Assembly (NCBI RefSeq): GCF_000764305.2
Contig: NW_025943851.1
Location: forward strand, 62,001 to 126,000
DNA length: 64,000 nucleotides
Direction: 5' to 3'
DNA from: Hyalella azteca
Taxonomy: Eukaryota; Arthropoda; Malacostraca; Amphipoda; Hyalellidae
Both the position numbers and the translations under genes were made by a program. Below, one piece after another: positions 47,477 through 61,320 of the stretch (the stretch's first letter is position 1; each line of letters starts with the position of its first letter). Under the pieces are notes generated by a model, which saw only the letters and a list, made by a program, of their open reading frames with translations, was not told the origin of the DNA and ran no database searches.

Positions 47477-49390
47477 TTAAATTATTGGAACCTAACTGAG
47501 ATGCGGTCGACAGACGGATGCAGTGAGGATACGAGCTTTCTAAATTATGTCTCAGCCTTGCAAACTTGGGGCCATCATGAAGCTGCGTCATTTACAAACT
47601 TGAGCCCATGAGAGGAGCGACTTGCCGCGACGTACTGAAAGCTTTGCCTCCCTGCACATAAAACGTTATGACCGGACACGCCAAAAATGGGTCATGTCTC
47701 AACCGCATGATGGCCTCGCTCGATGCTTTGGAAGTTCAATGTAACAGCTGCTCTTAAAATTACTTGCAAAAATGCATTGCATTCACAACTCAGCACAATA
47801 TTTTTGCAAGCTTTGCACAACCTCTATACGTTTACTACTAATTATGATAGCTTCTGGGGTTGTGAGTTTACTGTGCGATTCTAATTCAGTAGGAAACTTA
47901 ATGGCGTTGTCTCTTTAAAATAGATTGTGAGAATCAGATTAGGAAAATGTCTGATACTGATGATTTAGTAAGACCACTTTAGTCATTTTTTAGTTATTCC
48001 AGAACCATTTTATTTTAGCTGGAATTTTCACAGTCAAATTAAAAGTCATATTCGAGTTTTCAGGTGCGTATAGTATAGTATTGATTAACTTTAACCTTAG
48101 ACCAAAAACGTGAAAATTAGTTGATAATTTCATTTTCAAGGCAAAAACATTATGAAACAACAATAATTTGGTTCCACTTTACAAAATCGATAATCAAAGG
48201 CAAAATTACTGATGGCAGGTAACATTCAAAAGTAATTTCTAGCAGCCACCGTGAGATATGCGATCATCATAAGCATTACAGTTAAGAGTGACAGGGTTGG
48301 TTTGGACCACAAATGCATTTTGGCGTCGCAATAAAATGTGTGTCTCTGGCTTTAGTTGACAGTTTCAGGCTGAAAACTTTAACTTTACTGAAGGTCTCTG
48401 ACCTCATGATCTGAATTACGAGTCTTCCTGGCCGACGTGCTGTCTGGAATTCCACGTCCCCGATCAAATAAACGTCAGTGATTTTTTTAATGCGATTCGA
48501 ACGAGAGATCATAGTCTGTAATATTATTTAATACATCGTGGGTAAATTCCAAGCAAAATATTCACATATGTAGCCGTGTGAGTGCATTGTTTCTAATAGA
48601 AGTTTAATTGTTTAATGTGTTGTTTTGCCTTATAACGGTAAAGCACTATGAAGTATGTATCAGGAATTTCGTGAAAGTTCGCTTAAAATGAAGGGACATT
48701 TATTTACATGGGTAAACACTGAGATCAAAATTTCTTAACTTTACCTTCAGATTGATTTTTTTATAACACATGCAGCGTTGTAGAAGTTATCTTCTGAGGA
48801 GCTATTATAGTAATTTTGAGGTACAAAGTTGAATTTCTACAGTGCGAATCAAAATATCAGCATCTGAAGGTTTAATTTTTAATTTTACAAACAATTTGTC
48901 TACAAGTTGTTCTTTGCCGCAGTTAAAGTTATAGTTAAAAAGTGTCTCAGGAAACCTTGACCATCAAATTCATTTCATGTTAGTATATCACAACAGTGGT
49001 ATTTTTTGCCGTGATGGAACAGTCGTTATAACAATGCAATTATCCCAAAATTTTGGTTCTTAATGCGACTAACTCTGTAGTTTAAAATTTACTTTAACAT
49101 ATACTCGACTTTGGGCCTTCTAATTTTGAAAGGAACGTAAAGGATGAAGGAATTTCTTGGCGTCTCAGAATTGCCTGCTGTTTTTGTGGTGTTTATCAGC
49201 GGCGCGGTTAGCTTTAGCCGCGTCTCCGCGCCGGCGGGTAAGACGGATCACCAGCGACGAGGTTGCTCCTCCAAGGCCCCGAAAAACGCAGACTAACGAC
49301 GTCGCGTGTGCGTCGTGGCGGCTCCAGATCCCGGCCTCAATTCGGTGGCGTTGCGCTCGTGGCTTTAAGAGACCTGCCACTGGCTGGTAG
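47477..49390. other. Non-coding stretch with a CpG-rich island
   Basis: AT-rich until a CpG-rich island at about 49190-49380 (GCGGCGCGG, CGCGCCGGCGG, GACGTCGCGTGTGCGTCG) immediately before the 30-bp array. Frames are open on both strands in the island, as expected in GC-rich DNA, but lack ATG starts. It could be a first exon or promoter island of an unseen gene; nothing confirms that. Confidence 0.35.
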
Positions 49391-49950
49391 AGTAGCAACT
49401 TGTGCAGTACTTGCTAATTTAGTTATAGGGCACGCCACGTAGTACTCGCTAGTGCAGTAATAGCGTATGCAATAATCATTAGTGCAGTAATAGCGTACGT
49501 AGTACTCAATAGTGCAGTTATAGAGTACGCAGTACTCATTAGTGCAGTAATAGCGTACGCAGTACTCATTAGTGCAGTAATACCGTACGCAGCGCTCATT
49601 AATGCAGTAATAGCGTACGTAGTACTCATTAGTGCAGTAATAGCGTACGCAGCACTCATTAATGCAGTAATAGCGTACGTAGTACTCATTAATGCAGTAA
49701 TAGCGTACGTAGTACTCATTAGTGCAGTAATAGCGTACGCTCATTAATGCAGTAATAGCGTACGTAGTACTCATTAGTGCAGTAATAGCGTACGCAGCAC
49801 TCATTAATGCAGTAATAGCGTACGTAGTACTCATTAGTGCAGTAATAGCGTACGCAGCGCTCATTAGTGCAGTAATAGCGTACGCAGTACACATTAGTGC
49901 AGTTATAGAGTACGCAGAACTCAAAAGTCATTAGCGCAGTAATCAATGGC
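49391..49950 (-). repeat. 30-bp tandem array, about 17 units
   Basis: Each unit is three decamers, AGTGCAGTAA + TAGCGTACGC + AGTACTCATT. Units alternate between ACGTAGTACTCATTAGTG and ACGCAGCACTCATTAATG types through the middle, giving a 60-bp higher-order period, and one unit near 49733-49745 has lost ten bases. Because 30 is a multiple of 3, minus-strand frames stay open and would encode 10-residue repeats (STTYAITALM). They begin without ATG in the longest case and have no context, so I treat them as by-products. The edges fade into decayed units. Confidence 0.93.
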
Positions 49951-52900
49951 TTATGCAGTCCTGGCTGATGTAATTATGTTTACGCAATATTTGCTTGTAA
50001 TGCCCAACAATACGCAACGCTGATTTATAGTGGATGAAATTAACAGTGACGTTTAGAGGTATTTATAATATTTTGAAGAGACATGCACTATCTGTGATTA
50101 CTGTGCTGCTTGAAAACATGCATTGCAATACACATGCATTAGCGAATCTAATGATTGGTGCTATTTTCTTATTTGTTGCATTAAAACACACTAAAAAATA
50201 TATACCATACAGTTCTCGGATTCAGATAAAAGACCGCTTTTTTAACTTTAATGTGTTCCATTTGCTACAGACACCGTTTAAGCGTCAGCTTCATGTGTAG
50301 GGACTATATTTGAGGGTTTTAAATAAAATACAAGATTCCCAACGTCCATAACTTCTTTTTTTCGATAATTTAGGAATATTTTATCTTGCTTGCATTAAAG
50401 ACACGACGGTGGGAGTAGCTTAGGCGTCCATTCCTAAATTATTCCAGTCAGTGATTTACTACGCACGCGAACGCAAAGTTGTTCCGGCAGACATTTTTAT
50501 CCCGCGACGTACAGTCACTCGGTGCCAGAAAATCCTGGCATCCAGAAGCCCAGCCAGTTTTCGCTCCATTTTTATACGGGGTTCGCTCCATAGCCGGCAG
50601 TAAGATTCCAGTAGCGTTCGTTTATGTCAGAGGAATGTCTTAGGATCATTCTTAAGTGGCACACCAGAAATATGCTTATGAGAGGCGGGGGAGAGCTTAG
50701 AGTGCTGCAGCTGCAAGTTATCGCCATTTAAGTGGCACGACATCGGGATTACGATTTGCATATTGGCTTTAGACCCAAAAGGTTTTGGACTCCAGGTTAC
50801 CGAGTCAACTCTAAATTTAGTACGCCGCAGTTTCGAATTGAGTAGAGTAGCAGCTAGGATCTCTCCATCCTTTTTGCAGGAAAATTGATGCGTAAATTTT
50901 GGAATTGGCGTTTTTCGTGCTTGGTACTCTAGCCAATTGTAATAAAGCCTAGGATGTGGATGCCCATATAAGAAGATGCCTAGTAATTTGTGTCATTATT
51001 CCCCTAGAAAAATGTTTAAGCACTTTATATTCTTTAGGGTGCATAGTGTAAATATAGCTTACACAAAGGCATATAGCATGTATAGTATGTATAGTATGTT
51101 TATAGTATAGTAAATAAACAAGTTGTTTATTTAAGAATAAAACTTTTAAATATGATTGCGTTATATCAAGAGGAAATTAATCCTTTTAATCGAAATGTAT
51201 CATTTTTTAACAATACTTTTCTCAATTTTGATTCATAACACACTGATGCTTTCTTCAAATGCAAGCATTCAAGACTTGGGAAGTAATCACTTTATCATTT
51301 CAGGAGCTCTGTATGACAGGTACTCTGGGAAAAAGATTGACTTGACGGTTACACGAATAATTCTGGCCTCAACCAAAGCGAAATTATTTTATTCATATGA
51401 TTTCTGTCTCCAATTCTAGAAAAATATTTAGATTGATGGAATTTTTCAGCGTGATTGTATCCACTGCAGATTAGGTTGAGGCTTCGTTCGTAGCCTTTGG
51501 CTGAGGACGTTGTCCCCCGCTGTTGTTCCTGGTGGAAATCTGCGCTATTTTCCGTCATTTCTGCGGTTTTTGTGCGGATAAATTTCACGCTCGCGCACAC
51601 AAGGGATGGCTGACCATTCCACAAGGGGGCTTGAAATAAAGTACGAGTAATAAGATTTCTAAAAAGCTACACTCATATAATTTATTGTAAGCAGGAGGGA
51701 AGAAACTCTTCCAACTATTTATATATTTCACCGAGATTTCAATTAATATTCACTTTTCGAATGAAAACGGAAATGTAGTGGGCGGTCATTTATGTATAGT
51801 TTCACAGTTATGTTTGGTATTGATTCATTTATCGTTAATTAATTATCAACTGCAACATTTTTATCTTACACGACAATAAAATATTTTTCAAATACCTAAT
51901 TTCATCGTAATATTTTTATTATGTCAAAAATACGTTTAGAAGCGCTGATTCCTGCTGCTGTACATTATTGCATACGACGATAAATTTGAAATTTCAAGCG
52001 AAGTTTTCTTCGGATATAACAAACTGTACAACAGAGCCTTGGTCTATAATTAATTATCCTTTTGGCGATCAACTTTAATTTCTCTTTTTTTTCCTAGCCA
52101 GACTTGGAAATTTTATAAACAGGATTCAAGAAAATAATTTGTCCCACCCACATCTGTGCCATGCTGAGAGCCATTTCGAGTGTCACAGCAACTGTTCAAT
52201 GTTCACATATTTTCAAGCGGCGTCACTTACGCCCTTACATGGACTCTTGGTTTTCCCATGAACGTTCATGCTCACTTACCATTCCACTTACCATTCACCA
52301 CTAAAAATTGTTTATTCAAAAAAGTTTCATACCCCTTGCCGTTGCCAAAAAAACTCAAAAAACGATTTTTTTCTTTTCTAGTTATATGAAGTTCTATCAA
52401 GACTATAAAAAAACAGTTATTATCACACATGATTTTCTGAATTGGAAGCGTAGAAATCCTTTCAGAGATCTCAGTATACACATAACATAACAATCCGTTT
52501 GGAGCGACTTTAACGCTCGCATTTTACGGCACAATGACAAAGGAAGCTCGCCAGAGTGGAGCAGGCCTACTCGACGAGGAACATTTCAGCTATAACAAAT
52601 TTTCAGCTGAACAAAGCAAAACTTGTGATTTTGTTAAAATTTATTCTGATTATATAAGTCGCTTTATTCCAGAATGACGAAGGATTATACATGATCGTAA
52701 TATTGATATTATTTGAGAAACTATTTAATCAATACTCAGAGAGATACAGATAAATTCAACTTATTGTCAAATTAACCTTAGCAACTTTTGAAAGTGGGAT
52801 TTTGAGTGGAATAAAAAATTCGGCAAAATGAGAAAATTCAACTTTTGTTATTTTTTTATTGACTCGGATTCCGAAACATTGTTTGGTGTTCATACTATAA

Positions 52901-55900
52901 ACTGAATAAAATTCGAAGACAGAACCTTTCAAACCCATCAAAACCGAGTTATACAAATTTGAATTCGAAGAATTCAAATTCCTTTCTCGTAAAATGTTAG
53001 TAAGCTTTTCAAGTTAATTTGTTACCTCACAAATGAGTTTTAAAAAAGAAGTAAATAAAATAAACGAGCAGACCTTCCGAGATTCTTGGCAAGATAATTT
53101 GGCTGCTTTCACATATTTTTTAATTCTTCTTACATTTGATCTGACATCGCTGCAAAGAACTTAAGGATTCATTTGACTTCAAATGTCACGTCGAATTATC
53201 GTTACAATTAAGAAATCGAAATGCATAATAAGACTAGTTCTCCGCAGAATTTATAAACAAAATTTCTTAAGAAATTATGAAGCTGTTCATGTCTTGTATA
53301 TTAGTCGATGGTCATTTGCCTGGGTACTCAGCAGTTTCTGAGCTAATCGAAAGAGATGAATTGATGCACTTATTATTATTTTATGCAGTCATTCCGTCAA
53401 AATTTCGCAAGAAGAAAAACCCCATTTTTAATTAATTAGATGGGATTTTGTTATCCTAGAATTAAAACCAATAATTTAAAAACCGATGATTTTGAAGTCC
53501 TGAAATATAACGAAATTTGAGAAAGGATTATTGAACAGCACCGTTTTGATTTCTTTATTCTTCCAACGGAACGGAGGGTTTAACGCCAGCCTCAAGAACC
53601 AAAATCCTAGGCGATGGCTCTCGCGTCTTGCACGTTTTCCGATGCGTCAGCTACGAACAAATCCTGGGTGTCTCCGGCAGAAGTGACGACGATATTTCCC
53701 GCTATTGGGAGCCACACTAGAAGACATGAGGGAGACTTTGTGCAAAAAGCGATGCACACTTCGCTCTTGTGTGGGTCAAACTGACCCAGTTTCGCCCGAC
53801 AAAAAGGTGTATCAGTGCTACATGCAGGAAGTGTGCCAGTATTTGGACAATATGACTCATTCATTTTTCTGAATGCACGTTTGTAGGCAGCGCTCGCAAA
53901 ATGCCATCACAGACACGCACCAAGTTGCCTGTCCTACAAAAGTTCAATTTGAAATTTGCCCGTGTAGATTGCGTGTTCTGGATACATTATGCGGCATCAA
54001 ATATGTCCCTTTTTGCAAGGAATTTGCTGCTGCCTGAACGTCCCATATTATTTGAGAACAAATAAAGTTTAGGATATGACACGAAATTTGAAAATTTCTA
54101 ACAAATCCGGACTTGGCATGATCAGAATGACAAAATGTCTAATGATCGTGTCGAGGAGATGGAAAAGTGTCACAGCTGCTTTCAAATCTCGTTCAAACCA
54201 AGCGGTGGATTCCTGGTAATATTTTCGCCATACAAGCAAATCTTTACATAAAAAATTATGTGAAGTATTTATTTCAGTCAATATTTATCACCCAAATGCC
54301 GGAAAATTTGTTGTTTTTTCATAGATTTCTAAATTATATTTATCATAGACCGAACAAAGCACGTTAATCTCATATTATCTCATCATGAAACAAATTTACG
54401 TTTCACCAATAAAAAAATAACAATTCAAATTTAGAGCACGGTAAATCGTCGTTTTTCTCGCGAAATTATTTTCTCAACATGTACATAACTTTATTTATTT
54501 AGCTGCATCAGTAGAAGCAGACTCCACAAAAAAAAAATTTGCGAACACTGATCCACATTCATTGAGTTTGCCGGGTCTCACAGCCAGCCAGTCGCGGCGT
54601 TCGACCTAAATTCAATTGAACACAACAGAAAACTAGGATGTTGTCGCTATAGAATGAAGTGCGAAGCTGCGCAAAAAAAGTTACAATTCTACCGACATCT
54701 TTCGAGGATACTCGATATTCTGAGAAAGCGTGCATCTATCGCAAAGTTTTGACTCGATACACGACGAATTCAAACTGAAGATAACACCTAATGCAATATA
54801 AGTAATATAATAAAAATAATAATATAATATAAAAATAATAATAGCTGTCTAAAAAATAATAATAAAAAAAAAACAACGTCATACACTGCTGCCTCAAGTT
54901 CACTGGAGATATAAATGAAAACACTTCTTAATATGCTTCTTGTGATTGCCATTGAATGCGTATATATTTTATTTTTGGATCATCTACAGGCATATCCCAA
55001 ACATGCTCTCATGCCTTCAAACCTGCCTGTGTTTAGTTGAAACCACGGGTAAGTAGTCATATTTTCAACTCGACAAATGAATTCCTTTAAGTAATTTATA
55101 AGACGAGAAGAATGTGTAAAGAGATTAAGAACATGACTATAAAACCACTAATTATATAAGAATATTCTAGGTTAGTGTATTTCACTGTAGAGGCGAGGTA
55201 AGGTTCTTTACAAAGCTTTTCTTTGGATATCGCACTTTGCACACCTGAAACTTTTTCTATGGTATCAACATTGTTCACTAGGGGTGCATGAATATAATTT
55301 TGTAAGTAGTGCAAAACAAAGAAGACGCGTGGTGAAAAGATGAGTGTACGATGCATATGAACGTATCTGCAGACATCAAACGAACGCTGCTTCTTTTGTC
55401 CCTTTGCTGCGGCCTAATGTATTGGAAAACGATATCTGTTGCTAGGACTCTTCCTTTAAGAGAAAAAATATTGAAGAGATCGTTTGTTTAAAATATCATC
55501 ATGGCCACCATGATGCATCGGCTGAATGTTTAGACCGTTTTCATGATAGAATTCCACAGATGCTTTTGGGCTGAAATTTAACACTACTAGACCAAACGTT
55601 TTGATCTTTAAATAAATAATTAAATTGATCAAAATGATGGAAAAAAGCTTTTTGAACAGAAATGGTCTTTTTCGTGGTATATTCTAAAACATGCAGCCGA
55701 TCTCAAAATCTGTCACTACAACCTTTTTAAAAAGGTAGAACTAAAATTTCTAGTGCTATAGTTGCCAACTGCTATTCGAGTACCAGCCGAATTCGAGACT
55801 CTGGCAACAGCCATAAAACCAGTCGTCAAAAGTAGCCATTGAAGTGAAGTTCTGATCAGCCGCAGCGCCTGGCACCTGCCAATACTCCATAGTCCGGGTT

Positions 55901-58900
55901 CCTATTATTCGCGCTTGCCCTGAGGAAAGCAGTTCGGTGGGACTGCCTATTATTCGCACTCAAGGCGGACGCGAATTTTCAATAGAGCGAAGGTGCAATT
56001 TTCTGCACCGCGGATTATTGCCGTGATGAGTTGCATCCAAGCTTAGATGAAGATTCCAGAGGAGAAGCCGTTTCAAGGAAATTCTCCTGAGTACAGGTTT
56101 AAAGGTTCTTTAAAAAATCAAGAACTGAGAAGCATCGTTTAATTCGAGTACTGTCTGAGATTCGACCTACCGCATACACACTAGCAGGACATCAAAATAA
56201 AACCGTCAATTTTAAAGTTTTTTTTCTGTAAACTTGTCAACACAGGAGATTACATAACAGTGAAAGAGGAGAAATTTCAACCAGGGCGAAATTAAAATTA
56301 GTTACAACATAAAAAGTAATTAAAAGAATGAAATCACTGCAACACGAGTTGCATACAATGAAATTTAAAGGCTTAAAATTAATTGCGGTTGTCATCAACT
56401 TCGAAGAAGACAGCGCGATGTTGGCGGTATTAACTTAAACAAAATTATCAATAGCTTTATTTAAATTGTTACAAAAAATAATAATGAAATGTGAATGTTA
56501 TATAAAATTCTATCACTTGCTTCTATTTATTGATTAATTATAGTTTGATTAATTAATTATAGTTAGTCAGCCTGTAACCAGGAAATTACGAAAAAATATC
56601 TATTATATTTTTTTGATAAGTCATAAACTAGTTGTGCGTAATGAGGGAGGAATGTGCATGGTGTTTATATTCATTATATTCAAGTGCGTATTCCTATCAG
56701 CTTCCGACTGCTTTAATGACTGCAGGGAAATGCCTCAGAAGCTTCCGCGTGAAAGACTGCGCGAGATAACACGATTCAATTTGCCTTGCGATTTAACACG
56801 GAAAGTCGAGAGCGATCGTAAAGTGATGTGATCTACGGAGCAGTGCCGCCTTCGAACGCTGTGCAGACGTTTCATCTCCGCGAGTGACAGCGTTTTGGTC
56901 CCTTGAACGTTCCTCCATCATGTCAAAAGTTTCTTCTAATAGAGTTCTTAGATCGTGAATCCCAATAACTTCCTCCAGACTTTAGCACTCAAAAAGCATT
57001 CGTTGAAGTTTACAGATGACGTAAAAAGTGTTTCGTCAAACTCGGTTCTTCTGAAGAACGAAATATTGATGCAAATGTCTTTACTAGGGGGACGTACTTA
57101 ACTTCTTTACTTTACTTCTCTTTACTTGACTTGAAGCCTATCTATGTCAATTAAAAAAAAAAGTTATCTAAAAATATTAGCCAGGTTTGCAGTGTATATG
57201 GCACTTTGCACGAAAAAAAAATAATCTACCATTAAAGTTTCCCGTTTATATTCTACTCGTTTTATTGTACACACAAATTAATGTTATTACCCATTTGTTT
57301 CATCACTGATGTCTGCTATGATTTTAGAGCGACCCTAACTGCTTTGAAATGAGTGCGCTTATTATACACAGCAAAGCAGATATACGTCCAGAACTGCTTA
57401 CATTTATGCACAGTGGGACACAGATGTGTTTAGCGTTCAGAGGCATGAGCACACGGCAGTAGCCTGTCGTGTACCTGCTGATTGTTGTCATCAGTCAGGC
57501 CGCGTAGAGCGATCTCGACCTGATGGCCGCATCGTTTACGTGTCGTCCGAGTAGCGTCCTCTTTTGCTCGAGGACAGTCGCATCACGGATATGGCCAATG
57601 GTCAAAGGACAGGGGAAGAAATATCAAAACAATATTTGGTAGAATTTCAGCATTGTTTGAAGGGAGCTTGTACACAGGATGAGCTGATCAGACTATTTAA
57701 GAACAGTTAAATTTAATGAACATTATTATTTTGCCTATAGTTTCTATCATATAATAATGGAATCAGACAACTTGGCCCTACAGGCTAGTCTCCACCTCGA
57801 TATGATATTAGCAAAAATTTTAAAAATATGTGAAGTCTATATCGCAGCACTGTCATCATATTCACATAATTTAGCTGATAAATTCTGCTGCAAAAGTTAT
57901 CAATTGATGTTTAAAATTTTTAGCTGCCATTGGATTAATCGTTTTTTGATTATTGTGCAATAAAGATTCACAATGTTAAAACGGAACTTATACATTTTTT
58001 TCTAAAATTATTATAATCTTATCACTTGTTCCAATATATCGGTGTGAAGCATAATAGTTTTAGGATTTAAAGTGGAAGTTTTAACAGGAAGTTAAAGTAG
58101 TTTTGCCATGTTTACACAGAATATTAATAGTACGATGAGAAGCGATTGTTGTCACTATTCCAGCTTCAAGCTCCCCTTTAATTCAACTGCCACGTGGAAA
58201 TACAATTACGAACTCAATCTAAATCGTGGTCCATAAAACAGGGAAGCGGGGCGCGTCGTGTAAAGAAACATCGTCCTGTTGTTAGTTAAACATTAGAGCG
58301 GGCAGCTCAAAGAGGTGTTTAACGGAGCACTGCATGTGCTTTCCTTTGCAGGTCCACGACGAAGTTAAGGCCCTGTCGTAAATTAATTACAGCATGAAAC
58401 TTGCTATCTATAAATATATATCTTTGTTTTTCGTGAATAACTTTTAACCAAGTAATATGCGACCTGTTTTTGCAATTTAAAAAAATTTAAGTCACAGCTA
58501 ACCGCATCGGTCACAGAGAACGCATTATAATGCATGCTACGTTTCAGGACCCTCATGTTCACTATCAAAATTTCATGTTCATAGGGTTTCTTGGGGCTCT
58601 TTCGTAAAAATCTTCTCACTTTCTCGCTCTAAAATCGCATCCTTTAACCAACATCACGGTAAAAAATGCTATATATTTTCCTAGAGATTCTTGGTTCTGT
58701 CACGTATAACAGAAGACATACATCCGCTGCACGACATTTGCGACGACTTTACAAGTTGTTGTTTAGTGCAGACTCGAGTTTCCTGATATTCATTTCTCGG
58801 AGTTCCTCGCATGGCAGCCGCTTGCTGAGTCGGCGCAGGTGTTTGCCTTCACTAATATTGTTTGCTCCTGGAATCGTTCCGGAAAGAGAGCCAAGTAGCC

Positions 58901-60155
58901 TCCCAAATGAGGTGTTTTGGCGCCAAATATCTCCTGGGAATTAACATGAGAACGCAAAATAGCCGAAGGATCTGTTACGATGAGACATAACTGTGATATC
59001 AAAATCCTATTGAATATGTTATATGTATGCATGTTTGAAAAAATATAATCAGAGATATGTTTATATTAATTTTCATCAGGAATTAGTTCTGAAACGGCTT
59101 AGTGAGATGAATTTAAATCAGGAATATACTTTTGGCAATGTCAGTAAATGTATCGTCGATATAATTAAACTGCACCATTAATTTTCAAATCACGATCTGC
59201 CGCTAGACTTTCTTTCAGTTCATTATCACGAGCATGTCTGGTATTTTCTTTACTTGGAAGTGCAGTAGTTCTGAGACCTATTTTGAATGTCAAAAACTCT
59301 TTTACTTCAAAAACTTAAAACAGTGAAAGTTTCCTATCAGTGTACAGAGGAACATAAGCATCGAATCGTGTAATTAAATCTGTAATAAATAATATGTAAC
59401 ATCGCAAATAAATCTGTGATAAATGGAGGTGAATATCAAAGTGAAAAAAATCTGAAAATCTCAAGTGAGAGTAACTGTGTACATTTTCTATCTTATTTAT
59501 TCAAATGAAGTTGAATTTCTACCTCAACAATTCTGCCCTCAAATAACGCTGCAATGCAGTCAATTAAGTCTTAATAAAAATGGAAGGGAAAACTCAGCTT
59601 GCATCACTGAATGTGAGAGACGCCATCTAAATCTTTTGATCGTAGAAAAAACTCAGAAAAGTTCTTACAATAATGACTTCCACTTGAGACGATAGGAAGG
59701 GAGTGGAGAAAATAGCTCTCGGATTTTGAACAGTATTCTTGGATTTATTTAGCGATATAAACTCTATTTGAAATGCCATTAAATAGAGCGGTTAAATATA
59801 GTGCATTCAAATTACATGCTTCGTAATGAATATTGTTCTTGTCTATTACCATAAGAAGACAGATAATATTAAAAATATATATATTTTTTTACGTATTCTC
59901 TGTCGGTGCGGATAAATAAAGCATAAAGGTTATTATTGAAGTTTTTTTCAAATTTTTTAATGTTGCGCAAAATTTCGGTAGAATTTGAAAATTATTTTGT
60001 AACTTTAACCGCCGCATTTATTTTTAGAAGAAGAATTTTCAGGCAATCTTCCGAAATTTTGATATTCTTCGGCTCGCACACCCCTAATGACATTTGTTGT
60101 CCGATCATAAGCAAGATTATATATTATAAAATTTTTCGAATTGTATAATTGTAAA
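49951..60155. other. Long non-coding AT-rich stretch
   Basis: Ten kilobases without a supported gene. Contents: a GC-richer patch at 50440-50630 with a TGCCAG/CTGGCA hairpin, a TATAGTATG-type microsatellite at 51070-51112, a patch at 51480-51620, duplicated CCTATTATTCGC words at 55900-55960, an (AAT)n-rich run at 54801-54873, and a GC patch at 57470-57570. Open frames are short and motif-free. Confidence 0.4.
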
Positions 60156-60355
60156 TTGGCTATGTATTTTTAATTTCGATTTCAATATTTTTAATGCGTA
60201 ATTAACTCAATATTTAAAGAAAAAATGCCCTTTTTAAGAAAATTAGCTATGTATTTTTAATTTTGAATTCAAAATTTTTAACACGGAAATTTAGTCAAAA
60301 CGCACATTATTTTGGCTCAAAAATAAGAGAAAATAATGCACTTTTTAAGTAAATT
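60156..60355 (+). repeat. Two-copy tandem duplication, about 90-110 bp, diverged
   Basis: GCTATGTATTTTTAATTT starts the first copy near 60159 and recurs near 60246. Both copies end with AA(A)TGC(C/A)CTTTTTAAG(A/T)AAATT. The second copy has an insertion of about 20 bases. Confidence 0.65.
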
Positions 60356-60679
60356 GACTATATGACTATTTGGTTGTACAATGTGAAAAATTGTATAACC
60401 AGATTTTCAGAGTCTATATACAGTACGTACATTGTCTTCTACCAGTCACAATCGCTGCTTCGCGTTCATTCTCACAATCCAGGATACAAGATCCCAGTGT
60501 CAGCTCCATGATCAAAGCTGGACGCGAATATTATTCAGGTATTGTCGAGCTGTGATAAAAACCGAGTTAATTGCCGTGAAGTTCAAAGCTGGAGCTACGA
60601 AATAAAAAGCTGTTGGCAGATTCTTAGACTTGAAGGCATCAATTGCATGTTACGCAGAAATGATTCGGCGTAACTTTTT

Positions 60680-61320
60680 AATGGATGAGCCGAGAGCAGA
60701 AATATATTAACATGCGCAACGCACAAGATGAACATGCGTAACGAGTAAACTCCAATCTTATGCGCATGAGGACATATACTGTATGCGTATTTCATGAATT
60801 TGCATACGTGGTTTCATGTGTCGTACGCAAGACCTCAAGCTTTTTGCATCAATCATTATGCGTGATTTTACGCATAATTACTGATTGAGTGCACGGCATG
60901 CATCGTTTTTTACAACAACTTATGTTTTGAATTAATCGTTACGCGACGCGCATGATCATTTACACAGAGCACATGAGTTATCATGCGACGTTTTCAAGAC
61001 CTCATGAGCTTGGCATGAATGTGTCGCGCATAATATTTCATTTATCGTATCATAATAAGTGACCTCAAGAGCTTTGCATCAATCATTATGTGCCCCGCAT
61101 ATATAAGGCATTATATATCGTATGCAAGTTATCATGCGACATTTTCAAGTCCCCGCGCATAATACCCTATATATCGTATCATAATAAGTGACCTTAGCAT
61201 CAATCATTATGTGACCCGCATATATAAGCTAGGCCTTATATATCGTGCACAAGATATCATGCGACATTTTCAAGTCATCATGCGTTATGCATAAGTCATC
61301 ATGCGTTGCACATACTCATT
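60680..61320 (+). repeat. Degenerate satellite-like repeat, units about 120-150 bp
   Basis: TCATGCGAC(A/G)TTTTCAAG recurs at 60981, 61132 and 61258; GCATCAATCATTATG(C/T)G recurs near 60847, 61077 and 61198; ATATATCGTATCATAATAAGTGACC occurs in two units in closely related form. Upstream (60680-60960) the words GCGTAACG, ATGCGTA and TTACGCATAA recur without strict phase. Two units contain a hairpin around CATATATAA...TTATATAT. No open frame runs through. Confidence 0.7.

Noticed and set aside
49157..49390. Signal-peptide-like N terminus (CLLFLWCLSAARLALA) in a CpG-rich frame
   Set aside because: The start is TTG, no upstream in-frame ATG exists, and both strands are equally open because of base composition.
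49337..49924. 195-codon minus-strand frame
   Set aside because: It is the 30-bp array read in frame and starts at TTG rather than ATG.
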